Source: Pilosibacter fragilis
Lineage (GTDB): Bacteria; Bacillota; Clostridia; Lachnospirales; Lachnospiraceae
Assembly: GCF_032490495.1 (NCBI RefSeq)
Contig: NZ_JAVYJB010000002.1
Coordinates: 1-64,000 of the forward strand
DNA: 64,000 bases
Reading direction: 5' to 3'
Below, in pieces: positions 15,941 through 24,334 of the stretch. Each line of letters begins with the position of its first letter. Within the stretch, counting starts at the first letter, position 1. The notes under the pieces are model-generated. The model searched no databases. It saw only the letters and a program-made list of their open reading frames with translations, and had not been told where the DNA came from. Both the position numbers and the translations under genes were made by a program.

Positions 15941-18343
15941 TCACCGTTTTTCTTCCGGCAGGAACAGTTCTTCATAACGCCGGATAATATCTTTTCCAGT
16001 CTGCGTCCCGCAATATTTTCTTGTTTCCTCACGGATCCAGCGGAACATATTTGGATATGCAAGCATCAGATCTATAAAGTAGTTGTTTCCTGATTGTCTG
16101 TCACCAAATAAAGTTCCAGGACCGCGCAGTTCCAGATCCTTTTCAGCAATTTCGAATCCATCATTTGTCTGTGTTAAAAAGGCCAGCTTGTCATTCGGGG
16201 ATTCCGTCTGCAGAATACAGTATGACTGGTCTTTCCCACGTCCTACTCGCCCGCGCAGCTGATGTAAGGTTGAGAATCCAAACCGGTCAGCGCCGGTGAT
16301 CGCAATTACCGTTGCGTTCGGCACATTCATTCCTACCTCGATCACGGTGGTTGCCATTAGCACATCAATAAGACCGTCCGCAAAATCTCTCATCACTGCA
16401 GTTTTCCCGGCCGCCTTCATTTTTCCGGTCAGTATTTCCATATGAATTCCCGCCGGTTCAAAAATCGAACGGTATATCTTTTCTTTCTCCTCGATGGAGA
16501 CAATTTCCTGCTTTTTTGTGTTGGTATCAATCGCTGGGCATACAATGTATGCTTGGTGTCCTTTTCGTACTTCCTGGATAATGCAGTCAGCAGCCTCTGT
16601 GTCTTTGCATGTCAGTGTCGTTTTCACTGCTAAACGTTCTGCCGGTTTATCCGTAATTGTGAGGATCCCGGTTTGCTCTCCATAAATGGTGGAGGCCAGA
16701 GATTTGGGAATGGGGGTGGCCGACATGGTGATTTTATGGCAGTTCTGAACGCCTTTCTCAAGAAAGTGCTCCCTGTGCATGACTCCAAATTTATGCTCTT
16801 CATCAATAACCGCAAGGCCAAGGCTCTGGTATTCCACAGCATCCGCGAAAATACTGTGGGTACCAACCAGAATGCTGACGTCGCCGTTTTTGACTGCTGC
16901 ACATATTTTTTTCTTTTCGGATGCTTTTGTTTCGCTGGTTAAAAATGCAATATGAATGCCAAGTTTCTCCGCTTCTGGCTGCAGATCCCGGTAATGCTGC
17001 CAGGCAAGGGTTGTGTACGGGGCAGCGAGTGCACCCTGGAACCCGTTTTCCGCAGCCTGGATGAGCAACGCAAAAGCTACGCAGGTCTTTCCGGTTCCCA
17101 CATCTCCCTGAACCAGTGTATTTACCGCAGCTCCGTCAGCCATGGATTTTGAAATACTCTGAATGGCATTCCATTGACCATTTGTCAAGGCATATGGCCT
17201 CGATTGAATGTATTGCCGCATTTTTCGTACAGTGGGCATTGCAGAGATACTGTGCTGGCTGATATTTGTTCGATTTGCTTCCAACTTCATGTTCAAATAG
17301 ACCAAGTCATCGAAAATCATCCGTTTTCTGGCTATCTGACATTGTTTCCAGTTTAAAGGATGGTGCATGAACATTGCCGCCTGTTGAAATGAAGGCAGCT
17401 TCGCTTTCTGTAATAATTCCGACGGTATAATATCAAATGCACTGATTCCGCGGATAGCCCTGTTGACAAAGCTGGCATGATCCATGTTGGACCATCCTTT
17501 TATGGCGCTGTACTGCACGTAAAACTGATGATACATTGCAATATTATCCGACAGTACCGGCGGGTTCATAACCGAATAGCTTCCATAAAGATCATTGTAC
17601 TGGATAAAGCCTCCAACAATCAGATGTTTGTTATACACCACTTCTCCTAACCGGATTTCGTCTAACTGCACCTTACGGATGCACAGATCCAGCTTTAATC
17701 CGCGAAGATACCAGCGGATGCATTGTAATGTGGCCTGTGAAGAATCTTTCATTGCGTGTGTAATTGCTTTGATCCAGGTAATCGTTTCTTCCGGCAGCAT
17801 CCGCTTCGCGTTTTCGAAAGTCACCTTGGAACACGCATCCACGCCGCCAGTTTTTAATCCTCCAAGCATTTTGAGCGACGGCGTATTCAATGCATTGATC
17901 TCTTCAATTTTCTTCTTGCAGGATTGCTTGATATCCTCCATGACTACGGGGCTGATCTTGTTAATTTCCTTTGGGATAGTAATATTTTGTCCACAGGGAT
18001 TTTTTGCGCTGTTTTCCAGGTATGTATACTTAAATGCCTCCACACCCATAACATTTACATGCAGGATATTACCCGTACGGTCATCTTTTATTTTTATTTT
18101 TGCAAGATTGGCATGCCTCTGCGTTTCTTCCGTATACGAGATGCAGATGCCGGTTATGGCAAATGGCATGCGATGCGTCATGTGCCTTACGACATCCGGA
18201 TCCGTAAAGTCTAGCGGCATCAGGGAAGTAAAATTCCAATAATGCAGCGGTTCCTGTCGCAGGAGTGCTTCCGCTGATACGATTTTTTTCTTTTCCAGGA
18301 TTTCTATCTGTTTCTTTTCGATTCCAAGTTCTTCCAGTTTCAT
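15941..18343 (-). CDS. recG: RecG-like DNA helicase
   Basis: An 800-residue superfamily 2 helicase with the order of RecG: an N-terminal wedge/OB region (GICISYTEETQRHANLAKIKIKD region), Walker A QGDVGTGKT near 420, DEEH Walker B (AVIDEEHKFGV; most RecG have DEQH), SATPIPKSLA, then the helicase C domain with QLRGRVGRGKDQSYC and the TRG-type DLELRGPGTLFG box. RecG remodels stalled forks and branched intermediates, useful for theta or conjugative replication. ATG 18343 is chosen because the promoter -10 at 18404 excludes the longer frame. The ribosome-binding site AAAGGAG is 16 bases upstream, with a GAGAC/GTCTC hairpin between that shortens the gap. Confidence 0.9.
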   Translation of the reverse strand: MKLEELGIEKKQIEILEKKKIVSAEALLRQEPLHYWNFTSLMPLDFTDPDVVRHMTHRMPFAITGICISYTEETQRHANLAKIKIKDDRTGNILHVNVMGVEAFKYTYLENSAKNPCGQNITIPKEINKISPVVMEDIKQSCKKKIEEINALNTPSLKMLGGLKTGGVDACSKVTFENAKRMLPEETITWIKAITHAMKDSSQATLQCIRWYLRGLKLDLCIRKVQLDEIRLGEVVYNKHLIVGGFIQYNDLYGSYSVMNPPVLSDNIAMYHQFYVQYSAIKGWSNMDHASFVNRAIRGISAFDIIPSELLQKAKLPSFQQAAMFMHHPLNWKQCQIARKRMIFDDLVYLNMKLEANRTNISQHSISAMPTVRKMRQYIQSRPYALTNGQWNAIQSISKSMADGAAVNTLVQGDVGTGKTCVAFALLIQAAENGFQGALAAPYTTLAWQHYRDLQPEAEKLGIHIAFLTSETKASEKKKICAAVKNGDVSILVGTHSIFADAVEYQSLGLAVIDEEHKFGVMHREHFLEKGVQNCHKITMSATPIPKSLASTIYGEQTGILTITDKPAERLAVKTTLTCKDTEAADCIIQEVRKGHQAYIVCPAIDTNTKKQEIVSIEEKEKIYRSIFEPAGIHMEILTGKMKAAGKTAVMRDFADGLIDVLMATTVIEVGMNVPNATVIAITGADRFGFSTLHQLRGRVGRGKDQSYCILQTESPNDKLAFLTQTNDGFEIAEKDLELRGPGTLFGDRQSGNNYFIDLMLAYPNMFRWIREETRKYCGTQTGKDIIRRYEELFLPEEKR

Positions 18344-18403
18344 AGCTCGCCTGAGACAGTCTCCTTTCGTAATATGGACTATCGACAATGTATTCTTCTT
18401 TTT

Positions 18404-18453
18404 AGTATATCTTGTTCGCATGAATTTTACTGTTTTCGTGATTCTGCGGATAT
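18404..18453 (-). promoter_or_regulatory. class B promoter: ATATCCGCAG, 34 bp, TATACT (recG)
   Basis: On the minus strand ATATCCGCAG ends at 18444; the -10 TATACT occupies 18409-18404, exactly 34 bases on. There is no clear -35 box. The T-rich lead TTTTTAA before the motif is shared with the copy at 62617. Confidence 0.8.
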
Positions 18454-18491
18454 TTAAAAATATACAGTTTTCAAAATGATTTCATCCGCTT

Positions 18492-18499
18492 CCATAATT
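18492..18499 (+). promoter_or_regulatory. class A promoter CCATAATT for sortase
   Basis: Exact octamer on the plus strand preceded by ATCCGCTT, 35 bp before the ATG at 18534. It is divergent from the class B promoter of recG. Confidence 0.75.
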
Positions 18500-18533
18500 T
18501 TCTAAAATCATAAAAGAAATCAGGAGGAAGCAT

Positions 18534-19289
18534 ATGAATGGAATGAAAAAAATAACAATGCTTGTACTTGCACTGGTCTGCGTCATCAGTGGATCCGTAT
18601 GGGTAAATGCTTATACCAAAAAAATGGCTGATGAAGCGGCTTATGAAGAAATTCGCGAAACAGTCCAGATTCATGATCTGGAAGTTCAACCTACAACCGT
18701 TGCACCGACTGAAACAAAAGTTGTAGAAACTGTTGCTGACAATAAGCAAGAGTCTTATGTAGCTCCAGCGGGATTGGCTGACTTGATGGCATCTAATCAA
18801 AATGTGATTGGATGGTTAACTATCGGTAATACAAAAATCGATTATCCAGTTTGTCAGAATAAATCCGATAACGAGTATTTTTTACACCGTGACATTAACG
18901 GTCAGAAAAATACAGCTGGCAGTATATACCTTGATAGTATACAGGATATTAATGCCAAAGGTCTTCACGTGGTTTATGGACATCATATGAAGAACGGAAC
19001 AATGTTTAAGGATGTATCCCGATTTACTTCCACGAAGTATATGGCGGAGCATCAGGACATTACACTCTGGACCGGCAAGCGTGAAATCAAATTAAAACCG
19101 ATTGCATGTTATGCAGGTCCGGCGGATGGAAGTTATCGGACAAATTTCCAGACCACAGATGAATTACATAAATTCATCAAGACCAAATGCGGAAAGGATA
19201 TTATATCTGATAATGTATTCGTTTTCATCACCTGTTCATATGGTGGGAACGATGAACGTACGTATCTCATATGCGAAGAGGAGGGCTAG
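18534..19289 (+). CDS. srtB: class B sortase
   Basis: A 251-residue membrane-anchored transpeptidase that attaches surface proteins or pilus subunits to the wall. Residues 5-25 are the N-terminal anchor, followed by a linker to about 75. The catalytic His lies in VVYGHHMKNGTMF, the catalytic Cys in VFITCSYGG and the Arg in DERTYLIC. LHRDINGQKNTAGSIYLD is the class B hallmark stretch. ATG follows AGGAGG by 7 bases. I saw no clear LPxTG- or NPxTN-type substrate in this window. It is transcribed alone from a class A promoter and ends in a terminator whose loop contains the stop codon. Confidence 0.9.
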   Translation: MNGMKKITMLVLALVCVISGSVWVNAYTKKMADEAAYEEIRETVQIHDLEVQPTTVAPTETKVVETVADNKQESYVAPAGLADLMASNQNVIGWLTIGNTKIDYPVCQNKSDNEYFLHRDINGQKNTAGSIYLDSIQDINAKGLHVVYGHHMKNGTMFKDVSRFTSTKYMAEHQDITLWTGKREIKLKPIACYAGPADGSYRTNFQTTDELHKFIKTKCGKDIISDNVFVFITCSYGGNDERTYLICEEEG

Positions 19290-19303
19290 TCCCTCCTCTT
19301 TTG
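19276..19303 (+). terminator. intrinsic terminator of the sortase gene
   Basis: Stem AAGAGGAGGG / CCCTCCTCTT with the TAG stop in the loop, followed by TTGTG; the gene's last codons form the 5' arm. Confidence 0.85.
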
Positions 19304-19330
19304 TGTTATGTTTCTAGTTTCTAGTTTTTA

Positions 19331-19689
19331 GTTTCTATACAGACCCGCGCATAAGGCGGGTCGTCGATTTGGAAATAATACAATTTTAGATATCGTTTCT
19401 ATACAGACCCGCACATAAAGCGGGTCGGTATCGCCTCGTTTTTCATAATTGACGGATATGGTTTCTATACAGATCCACACATAAGGTGGGTCCGAGAATT
19501 TCCTGAATCTCCTCTGCGCTGTACAGTTTCTATACAGACCCACGCATGAGGTGGGTCTATACATAAGGTCTTTAAGGTATAGTTTGATATATGTTTCTAT
19601 ACAGACCCGCGCGTAAGGCGGGTCCCTGGATGAGGCGCGGGAGCGAGCTGGACGAGAGTTTCTATACAGACCCGCGCGTAAGGCGGGTC
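19331..19689 (-). CRISPR. type I-C-like CRISPR array, 6 repeats, 5 spacers
   Basis: Six 32-base repeats start at 19331, 19395, 19461, 19526, 19593 and 19658, with spacers of 32, 34, 33, 35 and 33. On the minus strand each repeat is a 7-bp stem GACCCGC / GCGGGTC with a 7-base loop, then the handle TGTATAGAAAC. The 32-base length and 11-base handle are those of subtype I-C. The two repeats nearest 19690 are identical and the others have drifted, so the leader is at the right and the array reads on the minus strand. Repeats 3 and 4 change a stem G-C to A-T on both arms (covariation). Each spacer has at least one frame without stops (for example YSAEEIQEIL in spacer 3), as expected for protospacers from genes. 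No cas gene is in the window. Confidence 0.92.
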
Positions 19690-19894
19690 AGCGAAATTCA
19701 ACAAAAATTCCGCTATATAAAATCTTGATTTTATCCAAATAGTCATTTGGATGCATTTCTTTACCATTGCAGACAATGACAGTGAAAAATACGCATAATT
19801 AATGATACTTGTTTTTGGTTAATAGTCACAAAATGAAAACTGATTTTTATGTGTACATGAGGTTATAAATTGCGTATCGTGCGTCAACAAAATC
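19690..19894 (-). promoter_or_regulatory. AT-rich putative CRISPR leader
   Basis: About 200 bp without a gene, between the array and the SSB-like gene's stop. It is AT-rich and ends next to the first repeat in TGAATTTCGCT, which recurs with two changes beside the solitary repeat at 1250-1260. A possible promoter on the minus strand is TTGTGA, 18 bp, TATCAT. The interval contains an ATTTGGAT / ATCCAAAT inverted repeat. Confidence 0.5.
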
Positions 19895-20797
19895 TTATTC
19901 GTCAACGTCCACGTCATCTGCATCAAGATTATCATCTTCTCCAAAAATTTCTGCTCTGGCCAGTTTTCCTTCCTCGATCGCCCGCTGCTGCTTAATCTCT
20001 TCGATTTCTTCCATCGTCTTACATCCTGTCAGATATTCCGTTGAATACGGCACAATCTCGGTTGCGGTATCTTTATACTGATATGTCTCTCCGCAAGTCG
20101 GGCACTGATGATTTTTCAAGTATTCCCTCGTCTGAATCGCTCCATCCACAAACACCATGCCACCTTCCTGAATTGCCAAAACATCATTATCTGCTACTAC
20201 ACCATATGATTTTACAAATGGGAAATCGTGTTTATTCGTTTCTTGATCTTCCTTGATGCGGTATTTTCTCATAACATCCAACTGATAGTTTGCAATACGC
20301 TGCCCTTTATCCGTAATAAACAAGGTGGGTGGAGTGCAGACTTTGCCGATAATGGTTACTCGGTTTGAAATTTCAGCATTCCGTCGCATTTCCCGATTGG
20401 ATTCTTCCGGCGCTAATGATTCACATTCTTTTTTCATGTAAATTGGATTCACAAAGGTCATGGTAGCTGGTATGGCTTCCGGTGCCCCACAATGTGGACA
20501 CTTTAAGGTCAGCGTATAATTGACAGTAGCCAAGGTACCGCGCATCAAAATCACATCTCCCGTCTTCCACGCGCTGATTGCCTTCATCATTTTTTCATTC
20601 TGACTCAGAATAATTGGCAGGTCGATACGGATACGTTTGTCCACAGCTCCAAAATCCCTAATACCGCGCAATACAGACAATATACCAATGGTACGGACAA
20701 GTTTTCTGTTCGGATCATGCACGTCGCTTGTATTATACAGGAGTTTGGGAGATTCCATAACGGTGCCATAAAGCGTTACTTCATTATGTCTTGCCAT
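19895..20797 (-). CDS. tandem OB-fold SSB-like protein with zinc ribbons and acidic tail
   Basis: A 300-residue protein with two SSB-like OB modules: residues 4-95 (NEVTLYGTVMESPKL) and 144-235 (SNRVTIIGKVCTPPTL, GQRIANYQLDVMRKY). Each is followed by a Cys pair, CPHCGAPE at 100-104 and CPTCGETY near 237, suggesting zinc-ribbon insertions. The C-terminus is strongly acidic (DDNLDADDVDVDE), as in SSB proteins that recruit partners. It probably coats single-stranded DNA during replication or transfer; the usual DDxPF ending is absent. The start ATG 20797 has its AAGGAGG 41 bases upstream, separated by a hairpin (20808-20833). It is next to the Rep_3 initiator gene. Confidence 0.75.
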   Translation of the reverse strand: MARHNEVTLYGTVMESPKLLYNTSDVHDPNRKLVRTIGILSVLRGIRDFGAVDKRIRIDLPIILSQNEKMMKAISAWKTGDVILMRGTLATVNYTLTLKCPHCGAPEAIPATMTFVNPIYMKKECESLAPEESNREMRRNAEISNRVTIIGKVCTPPTLFITDKGQRIANYQLDVMRKYRIKEDQETNKHDFPFVKSYGVVADNDVLAIQEGGMVFVDGAIQTREYLKNHQCPTCGETYQYKDTATEIVPYSTEYLTGCKTMEEIEEIKQQRAIEEGKLARAEIFGEDDNLDADDVDVDE

Positions 20798-20807
20798 AAG
20801 TTATATA

Positions 20808-20844
20808 GCGGTTCCCGGATTTTCCAGTCCCGCCGTTCCTCCTT
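20808..20844 (-). promoter_or_regulatory. hairpin between ribosome-binding site and start of the SSB-like gene
   Basis: AAGGAGG (20844-20838) is followed by arms GCGG/CCGC and CTGG/CCGG around an AAAAT loop, then TATATAACTT and the ATG. Folding would bring the ribosome-binding site near the start. An 8-codon frame starting at CTG and ending in TAA overlaps the same spacer. Confidence 0.5.
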
Positions 20845-20861
20845 ATTTTTTCTTCTGTGCC

Positions 20862-20869
20862 AATTATGG
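20862..20869 (-). promoter_or_regulatory. class A promoter CCATAATT for the SSB-like gene
   Basis: Exact octamer preceded by AAAGTTT, 65 bp upstream of ATG 20797. Between this and the rep stop lie two short hairpins (TGTGC/GCACA at about 20938 and ATGTG/CACAT at about 20965). Confidence 0.75.
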
Positions 20870-20962
20870 AAACTTTTTTTATGAAAGTTGCAAAAATATT
20901 AGCATTCTCACACGCATGGGGCAACCTACAAATTTGTATGTGCGAAAGCACAACCAAAATCA

Positions 20963-21811
20963 TTATGTGAAAATCACATCATGATAACATTGGCGTGACA
21001 TATCATACTCACGCATTTCCATCCACTCCTCATCATACTGCTTCTTATTTTCTTCTGTCTCAGCCATCCCGTTCCAGGTGAGAAATTCTTCCATTTCCAG
21101 TGTTGCCGGGAATGCCTTTACGGAAAAGGCAAGGCTGGTTACTTTACGGCCTTTTTTATTTTCCGTAAACGTTACGTTGATATCTGTTTTTTCATTAATT
21201 ATCTGAATGGCCGGAGCCAAATAGTTGCGTTTTAAATGCTTGTAATCACACGTTTTGCTGGCACCTACGAGACAGATCAACTCTTCCAGACTGTAATTGA
21301 ATGACTCCATGTTTCGATATCGGCAAAAAAATGGGTACAGCGTAACCGCCGCAGAAGTTTTTAACCGATTCAGGTATTTCAGTTTCACCACGGTAAATGT
21401 TTTTTCCAATTCCTTTCCAAAATAATGTCCAATGTCCGAATTAAACCGAACCTTCAGGGAATCTGCATCATAATCCGCATATACAGTCTGCAGCCATGCC
21501 ATGCTGAGAAATTTTTTTCCTGAATCTGCACTGACTTTGAAAGGAATAGTCAGTCCGGTTACTGCATCGGAAAGAAACTTCATTACACGGGCAAAGTTGT
21601 TGTTTTTATCATGATGATACCCAAGTGCTTTGCAAAGCTCAGAAATGTTCATTTCTACTGTTTCAAAACAGCCTGGTGTCATAGCGTTGCACTTCCAGAT
21701 AATATAAAGCAAAGCTTTTGTTTCTATCGGACTGAGATTGCCAGTCAGTGGCAGGATTCCGTATTTTGCAATCGTATTCGCAGTAAATAGCTTAAACTCA
21801 TCGTTGTACAT
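20963..21811 (-). CDS. Rep_3 superfamily replication initiator
   Basis: A 282-residue protein with the two winged-helix layout of plasmid Rep_3 (RepA/RepE-type) initiators. The first wing has LSPIETKALLYIIWKC and a helix ISELCKALGYHHD, and the second contains LNRLKTSAAVTLYPFFCRYRN, the segment where Rep_3 proteins carry YxxRLYELL-type helices, then YDYKHLKRN-like CDYKHLKRNYLAPAIQ and an IINEKTDINVTF strand. It should bind iterons and open the origin. AGGAGG precedes ATG by 5 bases and a CCATAATT promoter is 44 bp upstream. I could not recognise iterons on either side. This gene is the main reason for calling the window plasmid-like. Confidence 0.75.
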   Translation of the reverse strand: MYNDEFKLFTANTIAKYGILPLTGNLSPIETKALLYIIWKCNAMTPGCFETVEMNISELCKALGYHHDKNNNFARVMKFLSDAVTGLTIPFKVSADSGKKFLSMAWLQTVYADYDADSLKVRFNSDIGHYFGKELEKTFTVVKLKYLNRLKTSAAVTLYPFFCRYRNMESFNYSLEELICLVGASKTCDYKHLKRNYLAPAIQIINEKTDINVTFTENKKGRKVTSLAFSVKAFPATLEMEEFLTWNGMAETEENKKQYDEEWMEMREYDMSRQCYHDVIFT

Positions 21812-21854
21812 ATAGCCTCCTAGATGCCTGTGCTGTTATTGGATCGACTGTTAC

Positions 21855-21862
21855 AATTATGG
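21855..21862 (-). promoter_or_regulatory. class A promoter CCATAATT for the initiator gene
   Basis: Exact octamer preceded by AAATTCG, 44 bp upstream of ATG 21811. Confidence 0.75.
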
Positions 21863-21900
21863 CGAATTTCCTTGTCAAGTTGGTTACTGTCTAAATCCCA

Positions 21901-21927
21901 AAAAATCCCCGGCAATTTGCCGGGGAT
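21901..21927 (-). terminator. intrinsic terminator of the MscS operon
   Basis: Minus-strand stem ATCCCCGGCAA / TTGCCGGGGAT followed by six T. Confidence 0.92.
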
Positions 21928-21964
21928 ATGGAAGCAATACTGTTATGTCTGCGGATAACAATTT

Positions 21965-22765
21965 TTACCGTGCGATAGAAACATGCGGATATGGGATTTC
22001 GATTCGTTCCTTTGTAAACTCACGGATAATCCTGAGCCGTATGTTGCTGGCAGCTCGAAAACTTTCATCCACAGTTTCTGTCCAGATGGTTGTCTTGATT
22101 ACGCATCCAGAATCATTCATCGAAGAAAGCAACACGGATATTTCTTTCTCTCCATTTCCCTTGCTTTTATCAACCACGGCAGGTTCTGCCAGAACAGCTT
22201 CTTTGACAACCTGAATTGCCCGTTCAAGGTCTGCTTCATAAGCGACTGATATTTCCAGAAATGTTCCGATCACATTACCATCGAAATTGCTGTTTCGCAG
22301 CACCTGTTTATTCACCACACTGTTTGGAACCAAAACACGGCTTCCGTCATATGCACGGATTACGGTATGACGCATTGTGATGTTTTCCACGATTCCGGCA
22401 ATTCCCATGTTCTCAAGAACGATTCGTTCGCCGACATCAAACGGTTTTGCAAAACTTAAAACCATGCCGGCAATAACATCCGCCAATACCGCTTGTGCTG
22501 CAAAACCGATCACGGCTACCATGAGGCTTGCACTCTGAAACAGAGTTAAGGTCAGTTCTCGTGTAATCGAAAACTGCATTCCAAAAACCAAGATTGTCAA
22601 AACCACGAGTATTCCTTTAGCACATGATATAAAGAAGCGGACATGGAGGGATTTTTTACGCTGAATCAGAATTTCTCCGATCAAATCTGCCAAATACCAA
22701 CACGAAAGCGCGATCAGTACAATGATTACGCTGCGTAATGCCACATTTTCCATCACTGTCTGCAT
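21965..22765 (-). CDS. mscS: small mechanosensitive channel, MscS family
   Basis: A 266-residue channel with three membrane segments (about 10-32, 42-62, 74-105) and a C-terminal cytoplasmic beta domain. TM3 carries the Ala/Gly-rich MscS pattern VAVIGFAAQAVLADVIAGM and continues into FDVGERIVLENMGIAGIVENITMRHT, the conserved middle beta domain. It would release solutes on osmotic stress. GAGGAGG precedes ATG by 7 bases, and the gene overlaps the upstream ATP-grasp-like gene by 13 bp, so they are coupled. Why a mobile element carries it is unclear; envelope stress during conjugation is one possibility. Confidence 0.9.
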   Translation of the reverse strand: MQTVMENVALRSVIIVLIALSCWYLADLIGEILIQRKKSLHVRFFISCAKGILVVLTILVFGMQFSITRELTLTLFQSASLMVAVIGFAAQAVLADVIAGMVLSFAKPFDVGERIVLENMGIAGIVENITMRHTVIRAYDGSRVLVPNSVVNKQVLRNSNFDGNVIGTFLEISVAYEADLERAIQVVKEAVLAEPAVVDKSKGNGEKEISVLLSSMNDSGCVIKTTIWTETVDESFRAASNIRLRIIREFTKERIEIPYPHVSIAR

Positions 22766-24324
22766 TGTAACGCCTCCTCGCTCTGCTCTTCCTCGTCCTC
22801 GTCCTCATCCTCATCCTGTATCTTCCGAATCTCAGGAATCCAGTCTTCTGTATATGGTTTTAATAGCCCATATGGCACATACTCCTGCAGCGCAGAATTA
22901 CACGCCAAGGCCATATCAATCAGGTAAATGTCATCGCTTCCATCTGGATTGGTTCCGTTCAGCATAACATCTAACGACCACTGCCCTTTCAGGTCAAGGT
23001 TCGGAAGTATTGCTTCAATTTTACGCGCCACCTTATCTTTATATATTTCATATTTTTCCATTAAAGTGTGTTCATACGCACTGTATGTAACATAGTCATG
23101 GATTTTATCCGGATTGCGAAAATCATCTTCCATGGAAAACCGCCGTTTCATCGTTTCCTGGTCCCAGTACGGCGCAATTCCAAGGACGCGCTTTTCTGTT
23201 GCGTCAATGAAGACGCGCATTTCCAAACGAAGCGGTAAGCCCAAGTAAATCTCCGGAAGTTTTTCTTTGGGCTCAATATACTCACGCACCGCCCATTCCA
23301 CAGTAGTCTGCATACCATAGATAGACGGCTGGCAAAGCGGGCCGGCCATTGCTGCCCCTCGGGAATGGTTGTACAGTAAATACTCTCCAAGTTCATGCAC
23401 TTCCTTTGCCCCAGATACTTTTGCGTTCCGGAAATCAAATTTGGACGAACATGTTCCAGTGCGTACGAAATACGTTTTGTTTTCATCCAGTCCAAATACC
23501 CTGTAACAGTAATCATCCACAATTTTCAATGTGGTTGGCGTATGTGTTCCATAATCCAGTCTGGTAAGCTGAAGCAATGTAAGCGGAACTTTGATCATGG
23601 TGGTTGCCGGGATCTTGAAGTAATCCTGTTTTTTTACTGCTTCAACCAGTGCTGGGAGCCAATATCCCATAGAATTTGGATTTTTGTCGATCATGGCATA
23701 CATCAGACCATCCAGATCCAGAAGATCAAGCCCGGAACGAAATCGGTCATATGCCTGCTTGCGCGCAGTCCGTGAACGTTTCTGCGACTGAGAATCCATG
23801 TACATGGACAGTAACATCCTGCCATTTACACCTTCTTCTGTATTACAGTCTTTTTTCATTAAATTACCGGTGCAGGCAGGCCGAAATGCTGCAGGTACAG
23901 CCATTACCTCCTCTTTTGTAACCATTTCATGATCCGGCAATGCAAGTGGGTTGAGGGTAGAGATGTTTTCTCCATCATAACGATATACCGGAGTCAGCGC
24001 GATCAACTCTTCCACGATTCTGCAAACCAATTCATCCAATGCTTCCGGCGTTTCACGGTTCATAACTGCCGCCGCCTGTTTTGCATTCGGTACTCCGTCG
24101 TAAGAATAGTCATTATCGTCAATCACTTCCTTGCGGTAAGCTTTTTCAAATGCATCCAGCGCTTCTGGCGTTGTTTTTAAAAAATCTACCAGGGCATCTT
24201 TTCCTGTTTTGGATTCACCTTTTTCAGCTGAAAGAACTTTATCAGCCGTCTGTACAAATCCTGACATCCACGCTGACATTCTGTTCAGCGGCGATGTCGC
24301 TTGTTTTTTCACTTTCTTTTCCAT
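22753..24324 (-). CDS. ATP-grasp-like protein (possibly D123-like), function unknown
   Basis: A 523-residue cytoplasmic protein. The C-terminal half shows an ATP-grasp-like pattern: FVRTGTCSSKFDF, an EIYLGLPLRLEMRVFID strand pair, then LKGQWSLDVMLNG and DDIYLIDMALACN where ATP-grasp enzymes have their metal-binding Asp/Asn. Eukaryotic D123 proteins share this order, so that is the nearest family I can name, with low certainty. The N-terminal 200 residues are helical. The tail is a run of Asp/Glu. ATG 24324 follows AAGGAG by 7 bases. It lies between a 216-residue unknown gene and mscS in one operon. Confidence 0.5.
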   Translation of the reverse strand: MEKKVKKQATSPLNRMSAWMSGFVQTADKVLSAEKGESKTGKDALVDFLKTTPEALDAFEKAYRKEVIDDNDYSYDGVPNAKQAAAVMNRETPEALDELVCRIVEELIALTPVYRYDGENISTLNPLALPDHEMVTKEEVMAVPAAFRPACTGNLMKKDCNTEEGVNGRMLLSMYMDSQSQKRSRTARKQAYDRFRSGLDLLDLDGLMYAMIDKNPNSMGYWLPALVEAVKKQDYFKIPATTMIKVPLTLLQLTRLDYGTHTPTTLKIVDDYCYRVFGLDENKTYFVRTGTCSSKFDFRNAKVSGAKEVHELGEYLLYNHSRGAAMAGPLCQPSIYGMQTTVEWAVREYIEPKEKLPEIYLGLPLRLEMRVFIDATEKRVLGIAPYWDQETMKRRFSMEDDFRNPDKIHDYVTYSAYEHTLMEKYEIYKDKVARKIEAILPNLDLKGQWSLDVMLNGTNPDGSDDIYLIDMALACNSALQEYVPYGLLKPYTEDWIPEIRKIQDEDEDEDEEEQSEEALQCRQ

Positions 24325-24334
24325 TTTTTTCTCC

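Noticed and set aside
18344..18421. Longer N-terminus for RecG
   Set aside because: The class B -10 box lies at 18404-18409, so the extra codons would be upstream of or at the transcript start.
19328..19564. Open frame reading repeated RPALCAGLYRN / WICIETIS-type peptide
   Set aside because: It is the translation of the CRISPR repeats; periodicity and spacer boundaries explain it fully.
19331..19689. Reading the array on the plus strand as a type V (Cas12-like) array with the hairpin at the repeat's 3' end
   Set aside because: Identical repeats at the right end, the 11-base GAAAC handle and the solitary copy's wobble pairs all favour the minus strand and subtype I-C.
20797..21965. Iterons expected around the Rep_3 initiator gene
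   Set aside because: I looked on both sides and found only short hairpins, no tandem direct repeats of 17-22 bp; the origin may be elsewhere.
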